Below are positions 1 through 9,240 of a stretch of 64,000 nucleotides of DNA, one piece after another. The notes beneath the pieces were generated by a model, which saw nothing but the letters and a program-made list of their open reading frames with translations, had not been told where the DNA came from and made no database searches. Within the stretch, counting starts at the first letter, position 1; each line of letters starts with the position of its first letter. The stretch spans positions 289,510-353,509 of the forward strand of contig NZ_QFWT01000004.1 of the NCBI RefSeq assembly GCF_003144035.1, in the 5' to 3' direction. The translations under genes and the position numbers were made by a program. Source of the stretch: Vibrio albus (lineage in GTDB: Bacteria > Pseudomonadota > Gammaproteobacteria > Enterobacterales > Vibrionaceae).

Positions 1-528
1 ACTATCGTATCTGTACGTCGTAACAATAACGTTGTCATCGCTGGTGATGGGCAAGTTTCTCTGGGCAATACTGTAATGAAAGGTAATGCCCGCAAAGTGC
101 GCCGTTTATATAACAATAAAGTACTGGCTGGTTTTGCCGGCGGAACAGCGGACGCTTTTACTCTATTCGAACGCTTTGAAGATAAGCTGCAGATGCATCA
201 GGGACACCTGACCAAAGCAGCCGTTGAGCTGGCAAAAGACTGGCGAAGCGATCGTGCGCTACGTCGTCTTGAGGCCATTTTGGCGGTGGCCGATGAAACG
301 GCGTCCTTCATCATCACCGGTAATGGAGATGTTGTGCAGCCAGAAAACGACCTGATTGCCATTGGCTCTGGTGGTAACTTTGCTCAGGCAGCGGCTATCG
401 CTTTGCTGGAAAATACCGATCTGAACGCTCGTGAAATCGCACAGAAAGCCTTGAAAATTGCCGGTGATATCTGTGTCTTCACCAACCACAATCAGACCAT
501 TGAAGAACTAGAGATCGCGGCTGAATAA
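1..528 (+). CDS. hslV: ATP-dependent protease peptidase subunit HslV (5' end outside window)
   Basis: HslV is the threonine-protease core of the HslUV (ClpQY) proteasome-like complex in the cytoplasm; it forms two stacked hexameric rings that degrade proteins unfolded by HslU. The reading frame is open from base 1 and begins with TIVSVRR, which fits codon 3 of the family, so the initiator and the mature N-terminal catalytic threonine (codon 2) lie just outside the window. The motifs [18 protein letters not shown] and [11 protein letters not shown] are typical. It ends at 528, 34 bases before hslU, and the two are clearly one operon. Only the first two codons appear to be missing. Confidence 0.97.
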   Translation, partial: TIVSVRRNNNVVIAGDGQVSLGNTVMKGNARKVRRLYNNKVLAGFAGGTADAFTLFERFEDKLQMHQGHLTKAAVELAKDWRSDRALRRLEAILAVADETASFIITGNGDVVQPENDLIAIGSGGNFAQAAAIALLENTDLNAREIAQKALKIAGDICVFTNHNQTIEELEIAAE

Positions 529-562
529 ACGCGGCGAGAACCGAATAAAGGGATAATGACGT

Positions 563-1897
563 ATGTCTGAAATGACTCCACGTGAAATCGTACACGAACT
601 GAACCGCCACATTATCGGTCAGGAAAAAGCCAAACGCTCTGTTGCTATCGCTCTTCGCAACCGCTGGCGTCGCATGCAGCTGGAAGAAAGCCTGAGAGCA
701 GAAGTCACGCCAAAAAATATTCTGATGATGGGCCCGACAGGCGTGGGTAAAACCGAGATAGCCCGCCGTCTGGCTAAGTTGGCTAATGCGCCGTTTATCA
801 AAGTAGAAGCCACTAAATTCACAGAAGTCGGTTATGTGGGTAAAGAAGTGGAATCCATCATCCGCGACCTGACTGACGTGGCAGAGAAGATGACCCGTCA
901 GCAGGCGATGGAGAAAGTAAAGTTCCGCGCTGAAGAACACGCAGAAGACCGGATTCTGGACATTCTTCTTCCCCCGGCACGAGACTCCTGGGGCCAGTCT
1001 GAGCAACCCGCAGAGGACAACTCGAATACCCGACAGATTTTCCGTAAAAAATTACGTGAAGGCTCACTGGATGACAAAGACATTGACGTTGATGTTGCTG
1101 CACCGCAAATGGGGGTTGAGATCATGGCTCCTCCTGGCATGGAAGAGATGACCAACCAGCTGCAGAGCATGTTCCAGAACCTGGGCGGCAATACCACCAA
1201 AAGCCGTAAGATGAAGATCAAAGACGCCTTCAAAGCCCTTACCGAGGAAGAAGCGGCCAAGCTGATCAACCAGGAAGACCTGAAAGCCCAGGCTATCGAT
1301 TATGTAGAAAACAACGGTATCGTGTTTATTGATGAGATCGACAAGATCTGTAAACGCGGTGAAGTGTCCGGCCCGGATGTTTCCCGGGAAGGTGTACAGC
1401 GTGACTTACTGCCACTTATCGAAGGCAGTGCCGTCACAACCAAACATGGTACCGTGCGCACCGACCATATCCTGTTCATTGCATCGGGCGCGTTCCAGGT
1501 GGCTAAACCTTCCGATCTGATCCCTGAGCTTCAGGGTCGCCTGCCTATCCGGGTAGAACTGGAAGCCCTGTCCAGTGATGACTTTAAACGCATTCTTACC
1601 GAGCCTCGTGCATCACTAACGGAACAGTACTCTGCTCTGATGCAGACGGAAAATGTCTCCGTTTCCTTCACAGAAGACGGTATCGAAAAGATTGCTGAAG
1701 CAGCATGGCAGGTCAATGAGACCACTGAAAATATCGGTGCCCGCCGTCTGCACACGGTCATGGAACGCTTGATGGATGAGATATCCTTCGATGCAACAGA
1801 AAAGTCAGGTTCCACCCTGACCATTAACGGCGATTATGTTAAGCAACATCTGGGTGAACTGGTTGAAGATGAAGATCTGAGCCGCTTTATTCTGTAA
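563..1897 (+). CDS. hslU: HslU, AAA+ unfoldase of the HslUV protease
   Basis: This 444-residue AAA+ ATPase unfolds substrates and feeds them into HslV. Walker A (GPTGVGKTE) is at about residues 57-65 and Walker B (IVFIDEID) at about 253-260. The central intermediate (I) domain is the acidic, Met-rich stretch around residues 110-240. The C-terminal end LSRFIL is the tail that docks into HslV. An AAGGGA ribosome-binding site precedes the ATG. It follows hslV as the second gene of the heat-shock operon; a heat-shock promoter would lie upstream of the window. Length and motifs are normal for the family. Confidence 0.98.
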   Translation: MSEMTPREIVHELNRHIIGQEKAKRSVAIALRNRWRRMQLEESLRAEVTPKNILMMGPTGVGKTEIARRLAKLANAPFIKVEATKFTEVGYVGKEVESIIRDLTDVAEKMTRQQAMEKVKFRAEEHAEDRILDILLPPARDSWGQSEQPAEDNSNTRQIFRKKLREGSLDDKDIDVDVAAPQMGVEIMAPPGMEEMTNQLQSMFQNLGGNTTKSRKMKIKDAFKALTEEEAAKLINQEDLKAQAIDYVENNGIVFIDEIDKICKRGEVSGPDVSREGVQRDLLPLIEGSAVTTKHGTVRTDHILFIASGAFQVAKPSDLIPELQGRLPIRVELEALSSDDFKRILTEPRASLTEQYSALMQTENVSVSFTEDGIEKIAEAAWQVNETTENIGARRLHTVMERLMDEISFDATEKSGSTLTINGDYVKQHLGELVEDEDLSRFIL

Positions 1898-1923
1898 GCG
1901 AACCCAGCCCCCCAACAAACAAG

Positions 1924-1948
1924 GCCCCTACCACTTTAGGGGCTTTTT
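1924..1948 (+). terminator. Rho-independent terminator of hslVU
   Basis: A 7-bp perfect stem (GCCCCTA/TAGGGGC) with a 6-nt loop is followed by five T, 27 bases after the hslU stop. Confidence 0.9.
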
Positions 1949-1965
1949 ATTCTCTGCACGCTTGA

Positions 1966-1974
1966 TGGTATACT
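1966..1974 (+). promoter_or_regulatory. Extended -10 promoter element of menA
   Basis: TGGTATACT is an extended -10 element (TGn plus TATACT) immediately downstream of the hslVU terminator, placing transcription start near 1981, about 24 bases before menA. No good -35 hexamer is seen, as is usual for extended -10 promoters. This is inference from consensus. Confidence 0.5.
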
Positions 1975-2004
1975 GTCTGCATCTGGTATCGTGGTATATG
2001 TGTA

Positions 2005-2916
2005 ATGAATAAGTCCGTGTCTATCTGGCTGGAGGCATTCCGGCCTAAAACTCTTCCCCTCGCTCTGGTTTCAATTATTACCGGTAGTACGCTGGCACAT
2101 GCAAACGGACATTTCTCATGGGTGATCATGCTGCTGTCTCTGATCACCGCGACACTGCTGCAAATCCTTTCAAACCTGGCCAATGATTATGGTGATGCGC
2201 AAAAAGGGACCGATAATGAGCACCGTCTGGGACCTATTCGTGCGATGCAACAAGGTGTCTCCTCTCTGGATATGAAAAGAGCCATTACGATTAATGTGGT
2301 GCTTACTCTGCTATCCGGCCTGGCACTTGTCCTGTATTCCCTCGACAGCTTAGCCAACATTCTTGCCTTTCTGGGACTGGGCGCACTCGCCGTGCTTGCT
2401 GCGATTGCCTATACCGTAGGGCAAAAACCCTATGGCTATATTGGGTTGGGTGACCTTTCTGTCTTTATCTTTTTTGGCCTGCTCGGGGTGGCCGGCACCT
2501 TTTTCCTGCATACCGGCTTTCTGGATATTGGTATTTTTATTCCGGCAACTGCCAGTGGCCTGCTTGCTGCCGGTGTACTCAATATCAATAACATGCGGGA
2601 CATTGAAAATGATCGAGCCTGTGGCAAGCACACGTTTGCTGTCCGCTTAGGCGAAATCAAGGCGAAACGCTACCACTTGTTCCTTATCTGGGCCGCATTC
2701 ATTATTTTTGCCGCTTATCTGCTGCACACCTCCAGTATCTGGCTGGTACTGCCTTTCTTTCTGTCGGCCACCGTTATCGGCAAACATGGGAAGGCCGTTC
2801 TGCATACCACGGCTCCCGTACAGATCGCGCCAATGCTACCCGTGATAGTAAAATGTGCAGTTATCACTAACATTTTGTTTTCTCTGCTTGTTATTGCTCA
2901 AACTCTCACAAGATAA
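2005..2916 (+). CDS. menA: 1,4-dihydroxy-2-naphthoate polyprenyltransferase MenA
   Basis: MenA prenylates 1,4-dihydroxy-2-naphthoate in the inner membrane, the step that makes demethylmenaquinone for anaerobic respiration. The 303-residue protein is a UbiA-superfamily integral membrane enzyme with about eight or nine hydrophobic segments. The first Asp-rich prenyl-diphosphate-binding motif is NDYGDAQKGTD (residues 60-70), and the second is the NNMRDIENDRACGKHT region near residue 200. It lies between hslU and rraA exactly as in enterobacteria. The ATG at 2005 has only a weak ribosome-binding site but gives the family's usual N-terminus (SIWLEAFRPKTLPLA). Confidence 0.96.
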   Translation: MNKSVSIWLEAFRPKTLPLALVSIITGSTLAHANGHFSWVIMLLSLITATLLQILSNLANDYGDAQKGTDNEHRLGPIRAMQQGVSSLDMKRAITINVVLTLLSGLALVLYSLDSLANILAFLGLGALAVLAAIAYTVGQKPYGYIGLGDLSVFIFFGLLGVAGTFFLHTGFLDIGIFIPATASGLLAAGVLNINNMRDIENDRACGKHTFAVRLGEIKAKRYHLFLIWAAFIIFAAYLLHTSSIWLVLPFFLSATVIGKHGKAVLHTTAPVQIAPMLPVIVKCAVITNILFSLLVIAQTLTR

Positions 2917-3009
2917 TTTGTGCTTATCGTTGCATTGGGTACCTGACCGGATATACTCAATATACTCATGCCCCTTTTATGGGTACCACCAGCTAATGGG
3001 ATGATGCGT

Positions 3010-3558
3010 ATGGAATACAATACCTCTGCACTTTGCGATATTTACTTAGACCAGGTTGACGTTGTCGAGCCTATGTTCAGTAACTTTGGCGGTAGTGCAT
3101 CGTTCGCCGGTCAGATCACCACAATCAAATGCTTTGAAGATAACGGGTTGATCCGCTCGGTTCTGGAAGAAGACGGAAATGGCCGGGTTCTGTTAGTCGA
3201 CGGTGGTGGCTCACTCAGAAAAGCGTTGATTGATTCTGAACTGGCAGCTCTGGCTGAAGAGAACGAATGGGAAGGGATCGTTGTCTATGGCTGTGTGCGT
3301 GAAGTGGATGAACTCGAGGACATGAGTGTCGGCATTCAGGCCCTGGCCTCCATTCCGGTTGGGGCGGCTAAGCAGGATATCGGAGAAATTGATGTTCCGG
3401 TCAACTTCGGCGGCGTCACTTTCCTTCCGGAAGACTATCTGTATGCCGACAATACCGGCATTATCCTGTCTCAGGAACAGCTGAATACGGAGCTTGAGCT
3501 GGATGAAGATGAAGAAGATGACGGTTATGAAGTCATCAGTGAGGCTGAAGAAGAGTAG
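3010..3558 (+). CDS. rraA: Ribonuclease E activity regulator RraA
   Basis: RraA binds the C-terminal scaffold of RNase E and inhibits mRNA decay. The fold is that of SAM-independent methyltransferase-like trimers. I chose the ATG at 3010 because it gives the family N-terminus [12 protein letters not shown]; ATGs at 3001 and 3004 are in frame just upstream and cannot be excluded. Recognisable stretches are [18 protein letters not shown] and [20 protein letters not shown]. The product is 182 residues. The C-terminal tail is longer than in E. coli and very acidic (a run rich in Asp and Glu over about the last 25 residues). It follows menA and ends at a shared bidirectional terminator. Confidence 0.95.
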   Translation: MEYNTSALCDIYLDQVDVVEPMFSNFGGSASFAGQITTIKCFEDNGLIRSVLEEDGNGRVLLVDGGGSLRKALIDSELAALAEENEWEGIVVYGCVREVDELEDMSVGIQALASIPVGAAKQDIGEIDVPVNFGGVTFLPEDYLYADNTGIILSQEQLNTELELDEDEEDDGYEVISEAEEE

Positions 3559-3579
3559 TCGGTTTTAACAATGAATAAT

Positions 3580-3616
3580 AAAAGAGGCGCAGATACCCGG
3601 TACCTGCGCCTCTTTT
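3580..3616. terminator. Bidirectional terminator between rraA and zapB
   Basis: A long hairpin with arms close to AAAAGAGGCGCAG and CTGCGCCTCTTTT is flanked by A and T runs, so it can terminate both the rraA transcript (+) and the convergent zapB transcript (-). Confidence 0.88.
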
Positions 3617-3639
3617 ACTGTCAGTATCGCAGAAACACG

Positions 3640-3882
3640 TTATTCAACGTCTTCCATCTTACCCAGCAGGTTACGGATACGCTCCTGCCACGCATTGTGT
3701 TCGGCTTCCATCTGACGTGATTTCTCTTCCAGACCAGAGCGCTCAGCTTTCAGCGTCTCAGCTTCAGACGTCAGTTGCTGGTTTTTCTCTTTCATTTCTT
3801 CCAGCTCCATCTGTAACAGAGTGATGGTATCAACCGCAGTTTGCACCTTTGCTTCAAGCTGCTCCAGAATTTCTAATGACAT
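3640..3882 (-). CDS. zapB: Cell division protein ZapB
   Basis: ZapB is a small cytoplasmic coiled-coil protein that assembles at the division site, binds ZapA and helps organise the Z ring and the Ter macrodomain. The 80-residue product is almost wholly heptad-patterned and charged ([20 protein letters not shown] at the start, then repeated Glu/Lys/Gln heptads), as expected. An AGGGTAAG ribosome-binding site precedes the start. It is convergent with rraA and divergent from glpX, as in enterobacteria. Confidence 0.95.
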   Translation of the reverse strand: MSLEILEQLEAKVQTAVDTITLLQMELEEMKEKNQQLTSEAETLKAERSGLEEKSRQMEAEHNAWQERIRNLLGKMEDVE

Positions 3883-4053
3883 GTTCTTACCCTATATAAA
3901 ATTTGTCCGTTATCGCTCTATTCTACTCAGACTGCAACAGATGACCAACAACAATACGAGCCTTCGGGTCTGTATGACTAAAAATAGAACATGATTCAGC
4001 CAGCCCGGGCTCGTGATCATGCTTATCCGACACCTGCCCTATTCGCCATAAAA

Positions 4054-4081
4054 AAGCAAACGTTTTCTATTGGGGTATGAT
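4054..4081 (+). promoter_or_regulatory. glpX promoter with PurR-like operator over the -35 region
   Basis: A near-palindrome with core GCAAACGTTTTC (4056-4067) matches the centre of the E. coli PurR box. It is followed by TATGAT at 4076-4081, a -10 hexamer. No good -35 is visible where the operator lies. A LacI-family regulator (PurR, less likely Cra) could act here; this is inference. The rest of the zapB-glpX gap (3883-4127) holds a 10-bp GC palindrome at 4002-4011 and nothing else I can name. Confidence 0.45.
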
Positions 4082-4127
4082 AAGATCGCGCCGGAATTTT
4101 TCACACCCCCTTTAATTTGGAGTCAAA

Positions 4128-5135
4128 ATGAAACGCGATTTGGCAATGGCATTTTCACGCGTAACGGAAGGTGCCGCATTAGCAGGTTATAAATGGCTTG
4201 GACGTGGCGATAAAAACGCAGCGGATGGTGCAGCCGTAGAAGTGATGCGTAGCCTGTTAAACAAAACTGAGATCAGCGGTGAGATTGTCATTGGTGAAGG
4301 TGAAATTGATGACGCCCCTATGCTCTATATTGGTGAGCAGGTCGGTGTTGGCGGTGATGCAGTAGATATCGCAGTCGACCCAATTGAAGGGACTCGTATG
4401 ACGGCCATGGGACAGGCTAACGCATTGGCTGTTCTGGCGGCTGGTGAAAAAGGCAGCTTCCTGAAAGCGCCGGATATGTACATGGAAAAACTGGTTGTCG
4501 GCCCGGGCGCGAAAGGTTGCATTGACCTGAACAAACCACTGACAGAAAACCTGGAAAATGTCGCCAAAGCACTGAATAAAACGCTGGATACTCTGGTCGT
4601 GATCACTCTGGCCAAACCTCGTCATGATCAGGTTATTAAAGATATGCAGGACATGGGTGTTCGTGTCTTTGCCGTGCCTGATGGCGATGTTGCAGCCTCT
4701 ATCCTGACCTGTATGCCGGATAGTGAAGTTGACGTGATGTACTGTATTGGCGGTGCTCCGGAAGGTGTGGTTTCTGCTGCCGTGATCCGTGCTCTGGACG
4801 GTGACATGCAGGGTCGCCTGCTGCCGCGCCACGAAGTAAAAGGCGATACGGAAGAAAACCGTGCTTTTGGTGAACAAGAGCTGGCCCGCTGTGAAGAAAT
4901 GGGTGTAAAAGCTGGTGTGGTATTGCCAATGGGCGATATGGCCCGTAGCGATAACGTTGTGTTCTCTGCGACTGGTATCACTAAAGGTGATTTGCTGGAA
5001 GGCATCAGCCGTCAGGGTAATATTGCAACAACCGAAACTCTGTTGATCCGCGGTCGCTGCCGTACAATCCGCCGAATCAAATCCACTCACTATCTGGAAC
5101 GTAAAGATCCGGAAGTGAGAGATATCATCCTGTAA
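4128..5135 (+). CDS. glpX: Class II fructose-1,6-bisphosphatase GlpX
   Basis: GlpX hydrolyses fructose 1,6-bisphosphate to fructose 6-phosphate, the gluconeogenic counter-reaction to PfkA encoded further along this window. The 335-residue protein shows the metal-binding and catalytic motifs of the inositol-phosphatase superfamily: GEGEIDDAPM near residues 56-65, DIAVDPIEGT near 80-89 and the LPRHEVKGD segment near 228-236. A GGAG ribosome-binding site lies 6 bases before the ATG. Unlike in E. coli, no glpF or glpK stands upstream, so here it is a single gene, possibly under its own purine- or carbon-responsive control. Confidence 0.96.
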   Translation: MKRDLAMAFSRVTEGAALAGYKWLGRGDKNAADGAAVEVMRSLLNKTEISGEIVIGEGEIDDAPMLYIGEQVGVGGDAVDIAVDPIEGTRMTAMGQANALAVLAAGEKGSFLKAPDMYMEKLVVGPGAKGCIDLNKPLTENLENVAKALNKTLDTLVVITLAKPRHDQVIKDMQDMGVRVFAVPDGDVAASILTCMPDSEVDVMYCIGGAPEGVVSAAVIRALDGDMQGRLLPRHEVKGDTEENRAFGEQELARCEEMGVKAGVVLPMGDMARSDNVVFSATGITKGDLLEGISRQGNIATTETLLIRGRCRTIRRIKSTHYLERKDPEVRDIIL

Positions 5136-5155
5136 TCCTGCCGACTATTCCCCTG

Positions 5156-5180
5156 TCAGGGCCTGTTTTTCAGGCCCTGA
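5156..5180 (+). terminator. Hairpin terminator after glpX
   Basis: A perfect 10-bp stem (TCAGGGCCTG/CAGGCCCTGA) with a T5 loop lies 20 bases after the glpX stop. The downstream tract is not T-rich, so it may only stabilise the 3' end. Confidence 0.6.
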
Positions 5181-5212
5181 CTTAATCAATCAATTGCTTT
5201 ATTAAATACATC

Positions 5213-5231
5213 ATTCATAATAGTCATTATC
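5213..5231. promoter_or_regulatory. Fur-like box upstream of the Cys-rich regulator
   Basis: The 19-mer ATTCATAATAGTCATTATC matches the classical 19-bp Fur consensus at about 14 positions by my count. It sits 27 bases before the start of a regulator expected to carry an Fe-S cluster, which makes iron control plausible. Assignment rests on consensus matching only. Confidence 0.4.
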
Positions 5232-5258
5232 AGCAACGCGACACTGTGATTGATTTCT

Positions 5259-5876
5259 ATGAAGACCCCGGAAAAAATACTCCACAAACTGAAACGTGAA
5301 GGCTCAATGACGGCTAAAAAGCTGGCGGAAGATCTGAGCATGACCACCATGGGCGCACGTCAACACCTTCAGACACTGGAAGAGGATGGCATGATTGAAT
5401 CTTTTGACGTCAGAGTCAAAGTAGGCCGTCCTAACCGGCACTGGTCACTGACAGAAAAAGGCCACAGTTATTTTTCTGACCGGCATGGAGATTTAAGTGT
5501 TCAGGTGATCGAAGCGGTGGAAGAACTGTTCGGAACAGAGGGTCTTCAAAAAGTCGCCCAGGACAGGGAAAACAAAACCTTCACCCGTTACCAGGCGCAT
5601 CTGGCCGATAAACACAGCCTGAAAGAAAAGCTGGAAACACTGACTCAGCTACGCGAACAAGAAGGCTATATGGCAGAACTGATAGCTACTGACAGCGGCT
5701 ACACATTAGTTGAAAATCACTGCCCTATCTGCAAAGCCGCAGAACGGTGCCCCACGTTCTGCCAATCTGAGATCAATATCTTTCAGCGCCTGCTCGGCGA
5801 TAACTATCAGATTGAACGCTCGGAACACATCATCAATGATGAGCGCCGCTGTGTATACCTGATTAAAGAAAAATAA
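5259..5876 (+). CDS. SufR-like helix-turn-helix regulator with C-terminal Cys cluster
   Basis: The N-terminal third is a winged-helix DNA-binding domain (MTAKKLAEDLSMTTMGARQH, about residues 17-36, with the wing VKVGRPNRHWSLTEKG). The C-terminal part carries four closely spaced cysteines at residues 155, 158, 164 and 168 in CPICKAAERCPTFC, plus Cys198. This is the architecture of the COG2345/SufR-type regulators, some of which bind an Fe-S cluster and control Fe-S biogenesis genes. I chose the ATG at 5259 (205 residues); a TTG three codons upstream is also possible. It is a single gene with no suf or isc genes nearby, so its targets are unknown. Confidence 0.8.
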   Translation: MKTPEKILHKLKREGSMTAKKLAEDLSMTTMGARQHLQTLEEDGMIESFDVRVKVGRPNRHWSLTEKGHSYFSDRHGDLSVQVIEAVEELFGTEGLQKVAQDRENKTFTRYQAHLADKHSLKEKLETLTQLREQEGYMAELIATDSGYTLVENHCPICKAAERCPTFCQSEINIFQRLLGDNYQIERSEHIINDERRCVYLIKEK

Positions 5877-5889
5877 CGCCTTCGCCCAT

Positions 5890-5928
5890 ATGTCTTAAAA
5901 AAGGCAATACGATGTCTTAAAAAGGCAA
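5890..5928. repeat. Two 17-18 bp direct repeats, 22 bp apart
   Basis: ATGTCTTAAAAA(A)GGCAA occurs at 5890-5907 and again at 5912-5928, so the copies are on the same face of the helix. They lie just after the SufR-like regulator and about 150 bases before the DUF3135 gene. The copies look like tandem binding sites, but no known box matches. Confidence 0.6.
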
Positions 5929-6076
5929 CACTCCCACCTAATACCTTTGTAGCATAATGAACGCAATATCTGGGTTTTGCGCCTGGATTGGCTACACTAA
6001 TATTAATAGCTGCTCTCTTTCTGTTATTCACCAATAGCCCTACTGATAACCAATGAAAGAAGAGTGAGGAGGTATT

Positions 6077-6406
6077 ATGGATTTTCCTCAATATGAGCAA
6101 ACTCTGCCGTCATTCGACGAATTGATGGAGCTGGCCGAGCATAACCCTGAAGCCTTTGATGAGCTGAAAAGAGAGATATGTGAAGAAGCAATCACCTACG
6201 CAACAAAAGAGATGCAGCCCAGGCTCAGAGCCCAGCAGACGCATATTGACCGGGTTATAAAAAGGTGCAAAAACCCTTACCAAACCAATGTTATTCTGAT
6301 GCGGGAACTGAGTATGCAGGTAGAAAAGTTTCAGTCCGTGCTGGAAGGGGAGTTTGATGAAGAACAAGTGGCAGAGGTGATACCGTTCCCCCACCGCCAC
6401 CACTAA
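6077..6406 (+). CDS. DUF3135 domain protein
   Basis: This 109-residue soluble, highly charged, mostly helical protein has the opening LPSFDELMELAEHNPEAFDE and a central RLRAQQTHIDRVIKRCKNPY segment typical of the DUF3135 family found in vibrios and relatives. No function is established. A strong GAGGAGG ribosome-binding site 4-5 bases before the ATG supports the start. No signal peptide or membrane segment is seen. It is convergent with the DUF805 gene (12-base gap). It may be controlled through the direct repeats at 5890-5928. Confidence 0.85.
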   Translation: MDFPQYEQTLPSFDELMELAEHNPEAFDELKREICEEAITYATKEMQPRLRAQQTHIDRVIKRCKNPYQTNVILMRELSMQVEKFQSVLEGEFDEEQVAEVIPFPHRHH

Positions 6407-6418
6407 ATTGACAACAGG

Positions 6419-6844
6419 TTATGCCTGCGGTTGACCATACTGGTTTTCCGCAGCATTTCCTTTCAGAAATCCACACTCAATAAGAATCCACAGCCCACAG
6501 ATCAAAGCCGCCATTGAAAGCGCTGTCTCCATTGTCGTTGGCTGGCTCTGAGCCGCTAGTCCCCCGACAGGTACCGTAAAACGTCCCATAATGACCGGAA
6601 TATTCAGTAAGAGGAATTTATTGGACTTATTCCGGTCATGCCAACGCTTCGCCGTCACCGCCAAATCAGGCACAACGAGCACCACAAGGCACACAGGAAG
6701 AATAGTACCTAACCCCGCCGGGTAGAATTCTTTCAGCACTGTAGCCACCACCATAATGACCACATAATAACAAGCGTTCCAGATCCAGAATGTACGACGG
6801 TTAATCCGCCCCTGAAATGAGAATAATAGTTCTTTAACCGACAT
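6419..6844 (-). CDS. DUF805 family membrane protein
   Basis: This 141-residue inner-membrane protein opens with LLFSFQGRINRRTFWIWN, the DUF805 hallmark of an amphipathic start followed by hydrophobic segments. Four hydrophobic stretches can be seen, at about residues 22-40, 45-65, 78-90 and 103-125, with the conserved KRWHDRNKSNKF loop between the second and third. The family is widespread (E. coli YhaH/YhaI) and of unknown function. An AAGG ribosome-binding site lies 8 bases before the ATG. It is a single gene, divergent from tpiA. Confidence 0.88.
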   Translation of the reverse strand: MSVKELLFSFQGRINRRTFWIWNACYYVVIMVVATVLKEFYPAGLGTILPVCLVVLVVPDLAVTAKRWHDRNKSNKFLLLNIPVIMGRFTVPVGGLAAQSQPTTMETALSMAALICGLWILIECGFLKGNAAENQYGQPQA

Positions 6845-6975
6845 TATATAACCTTAATCAAATCGAACAGCGCAACAAAAATACCTTAATAGCAGTAAAA
6901 TCTGAAAGATAAGCTACTATCTTTGCATCATAGATCACTTTAGACCGTTGTGATGCAAAAAAGATCAGAGAAAGA

Positions 6976-7017
6976 CATGATTACTATCATGATCTGAGGT
7001 TATTAATCTGTTATATT
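6976..7017 (+). promoter_or_regulatory. tpiA promoter with FNR-like palindrome at about -41
   Basis: CATGATTACTATCATG (6976-6991) is a perfect palindrome whose core TGAT-N4-ATCA matches FNR (consensus TTGAT-N4-ATCAA) at 8 of 10 positions. TATATT at 7012-7017 is a good -10, predicting a start near 7024 and placing the palindrome centre at about -40.5, the class II activator position. Control of glycolysis by FNR is inference. Confidence 0.5.
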
Positions 7018-7068
7018 CTTTCGCCATAACGTTTATTTTTTACATTAATTAATTTTGGAGATATCCCT

Positions 7069-7839
7069 ATGCGCAAACCTGTTGTTATGGGTAACTGGAA
7101 ACTAAACGGCAGCAAAGCAATGGTAACTGAGCTGCTAAATGGACTTAACACTGAGCTGGAAGGTGTTTCTGGCGTTGACGTGGCAGTTGCTCCACCAGCA
7201 CTTTACATCGACCTTGCTGAGCGTCTGATCAAAGAAGGCGGCAATAAGATCATCCTTGGTGCTCAAAACACGGACGTGAACAACTCAGGCGCTTTCACAG
7301 GTGACATGTCTCCTGAAATGCTGAAAGACTTCGGTGCTACTCACATCATCATCGGTCACTCAGAGCGTCGTGATTACCACAACGAATCTGATGAGTTCGT
7401 TGCTAAGAAATTCGCTTTCCTGAAAGAGAACGGCCTGAAGCCTGTTTTCTGTATCGGTGAAACTGATGCTCAAAACGAAGCGGGTGAAACTGAAGCAGTA
7501 TGTGCTCGTCAAATCAACGCAGTTATCGACGCTTACGGTGTTGAAGCGCTTAACGGTGCAATCATCGCATACGAACCAATCTGGGCTATCGGTACTGGTA
7601 AAGCAGCAACTGCAGAAGACGCTCAGCGTATCCACGCTTCTATCCGTGCAATGATCGCACAGAAAGATGCAGCAGTAGCAGAGCAAGTAATCATCCAGTA
7701 CGGTGGTTCTGTTAAGCCTGAAAACGCAGAAGCTTACTTTGCACAGCCAGACATCGACGGTGCTCTAGTTGGTGGTGCTGCTCTGGACGCGAAAAGCTTC
7801 GCAGCTATCGCTAAAGCAGCAGCGAAAGCAAAAGCTTAA
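7069..7839 (+). CDS. tpiA: Triosephosphate isomerase
   Basis: TpiA interconverts dihydroxyacetone phosphate and glyceraldehyde 3-phosphate in glycolysis. The 256-residue TIM barrel shows the substrate Asn-Lys pair in GNWKLNG (residues 8-14), the catalytic His in IIGHSERR and the catalytic Glu in [12 protein letters not shown] with the flexible loop 6. The phosphate-binding YGGSVKP and [10 protein letters not shown] segments follow. A GGAG ribosome-binding site precedes the ATG by 8 bases. Codon usage (frequent GGT, GCA, AAC) suggests high expression. It faces pfkA across a pair of terminators. Confidence 0.98.
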   Translation: MRKPVVMGNWKLNGSKAMVTELLNGLNTELEGVSGVDVAVAPPALYIDLAERLIKEGGNKIILGAQNTDVNNSGAFTGDMSPEMLKDFGATHIIIGHSERRDYHNESDEFVAKKFAFLKENGLKPVFCIGETDAQNEAGETEAVCARQINAVIDAYGVEALNGAIIAYEPIWAIGTGKAATAEDAQRIHASIRAMIAQKDAAVAEQVIIQYGGSVKPENAEAYFAQPDIDGALVGGAALDAKSFAAIAKAAAKAKA

Positions 7840-7875
7840 TTACTTATTTGAACTGAACAGTTCGGATAGTCTAAG

Positions 7876-7900
7876 AGGTCAGCGCAAGCTGGCCTTTTTT
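7876..7900 (+). terminator. Terminator of tpiA
   Basis: An 8-bp stem (AGGTCAGC/GCTGGCCT, one G-U pair) with a GCAA tetraloop is followed by a run of T, 37 bases after the tpiA stop. Confidence 0.9.
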
Positions 7901-7930
7901 ATTGCTCTGTATTCTCCCTCTCTAAAAAAC

Positions 7931-7955
7931 AAAAACCGCCGGGATATCCCAGCGG
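7931..7955 (-). terminator. Terminator of pfkA
   Basis: On the minus strand CCGCTGGGATATCCCGGCGG folds into a tight GC-rich hairpin followed by TTTTTGTTTTTT, 31 bases after the pfkA stop. Confidence 0.9.
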
Positions 7956-7986
7956 CTCTTAATCATCACTAAGTTTGCATTAAAAC

Positions 7987-8973
<987 letters not shown>

Positions 8974-8992
8974 TCAATTACAAATTCTACAT

Positions 8993-9004
8993 GCCAAATT
9001 TGGC
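8993..9004. promoter_or_regulatory. 12-bp perfect palindrome in the pfkA leader
   Basis: GCCAAATTTGGC lies 44-55 bases upstream of the pfkA start. It could be an operator for a dimeric regulator; I cannot assign one. Confidence 0.35.
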
Positions 9005-9062
9005 GAAACCATTAACGTATCATCGCTGGTCCGGGACAGAGAACTGACTCTTGATACCCTAG

Positions 9063-9081
9063 GTCAATAGACCATATTGAC
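9063..9081. promoter_or_regulatory. 19-bp inverted repeat between pfkA and fieF
   Basis: GTCAATA-GACCA-TATTGAC has perfect 7-bp arms around a 5-bp spacer, 114 bases upstream of pfkA. It resembles an operator; the regulator is unknown. The rest of the 8950-9240 gap shows nothing else I can name. Confidence 0.4.
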
Positions 9082-9240
9082 GCATTTATCCAACGCAATA
9101 CTGAAATTTTTATACTTTTGAAAGAGTATTACAATTTTACGGCCAAGCTGAGTTGATTCATATCAGGATCAGATACTTTAACGCTTGTGCCGACAAAATA
9201 GTCACTAATTTTTATCTGTGGTTTTATAGCACAAGAAAGC

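Noticed and set aside
4257..5090. 277-codon minus-strand frame opposite glpX
   Set aside because: Antisense shadow; His-, Thr- and Phe-rich without recognisable motifs or a ribosome-binding site.
5890..5928. Possible start of a CRISPR array
   Set aside because: Only two copies with a 4-base gap between them; no further repeats, spacers or cas genes.
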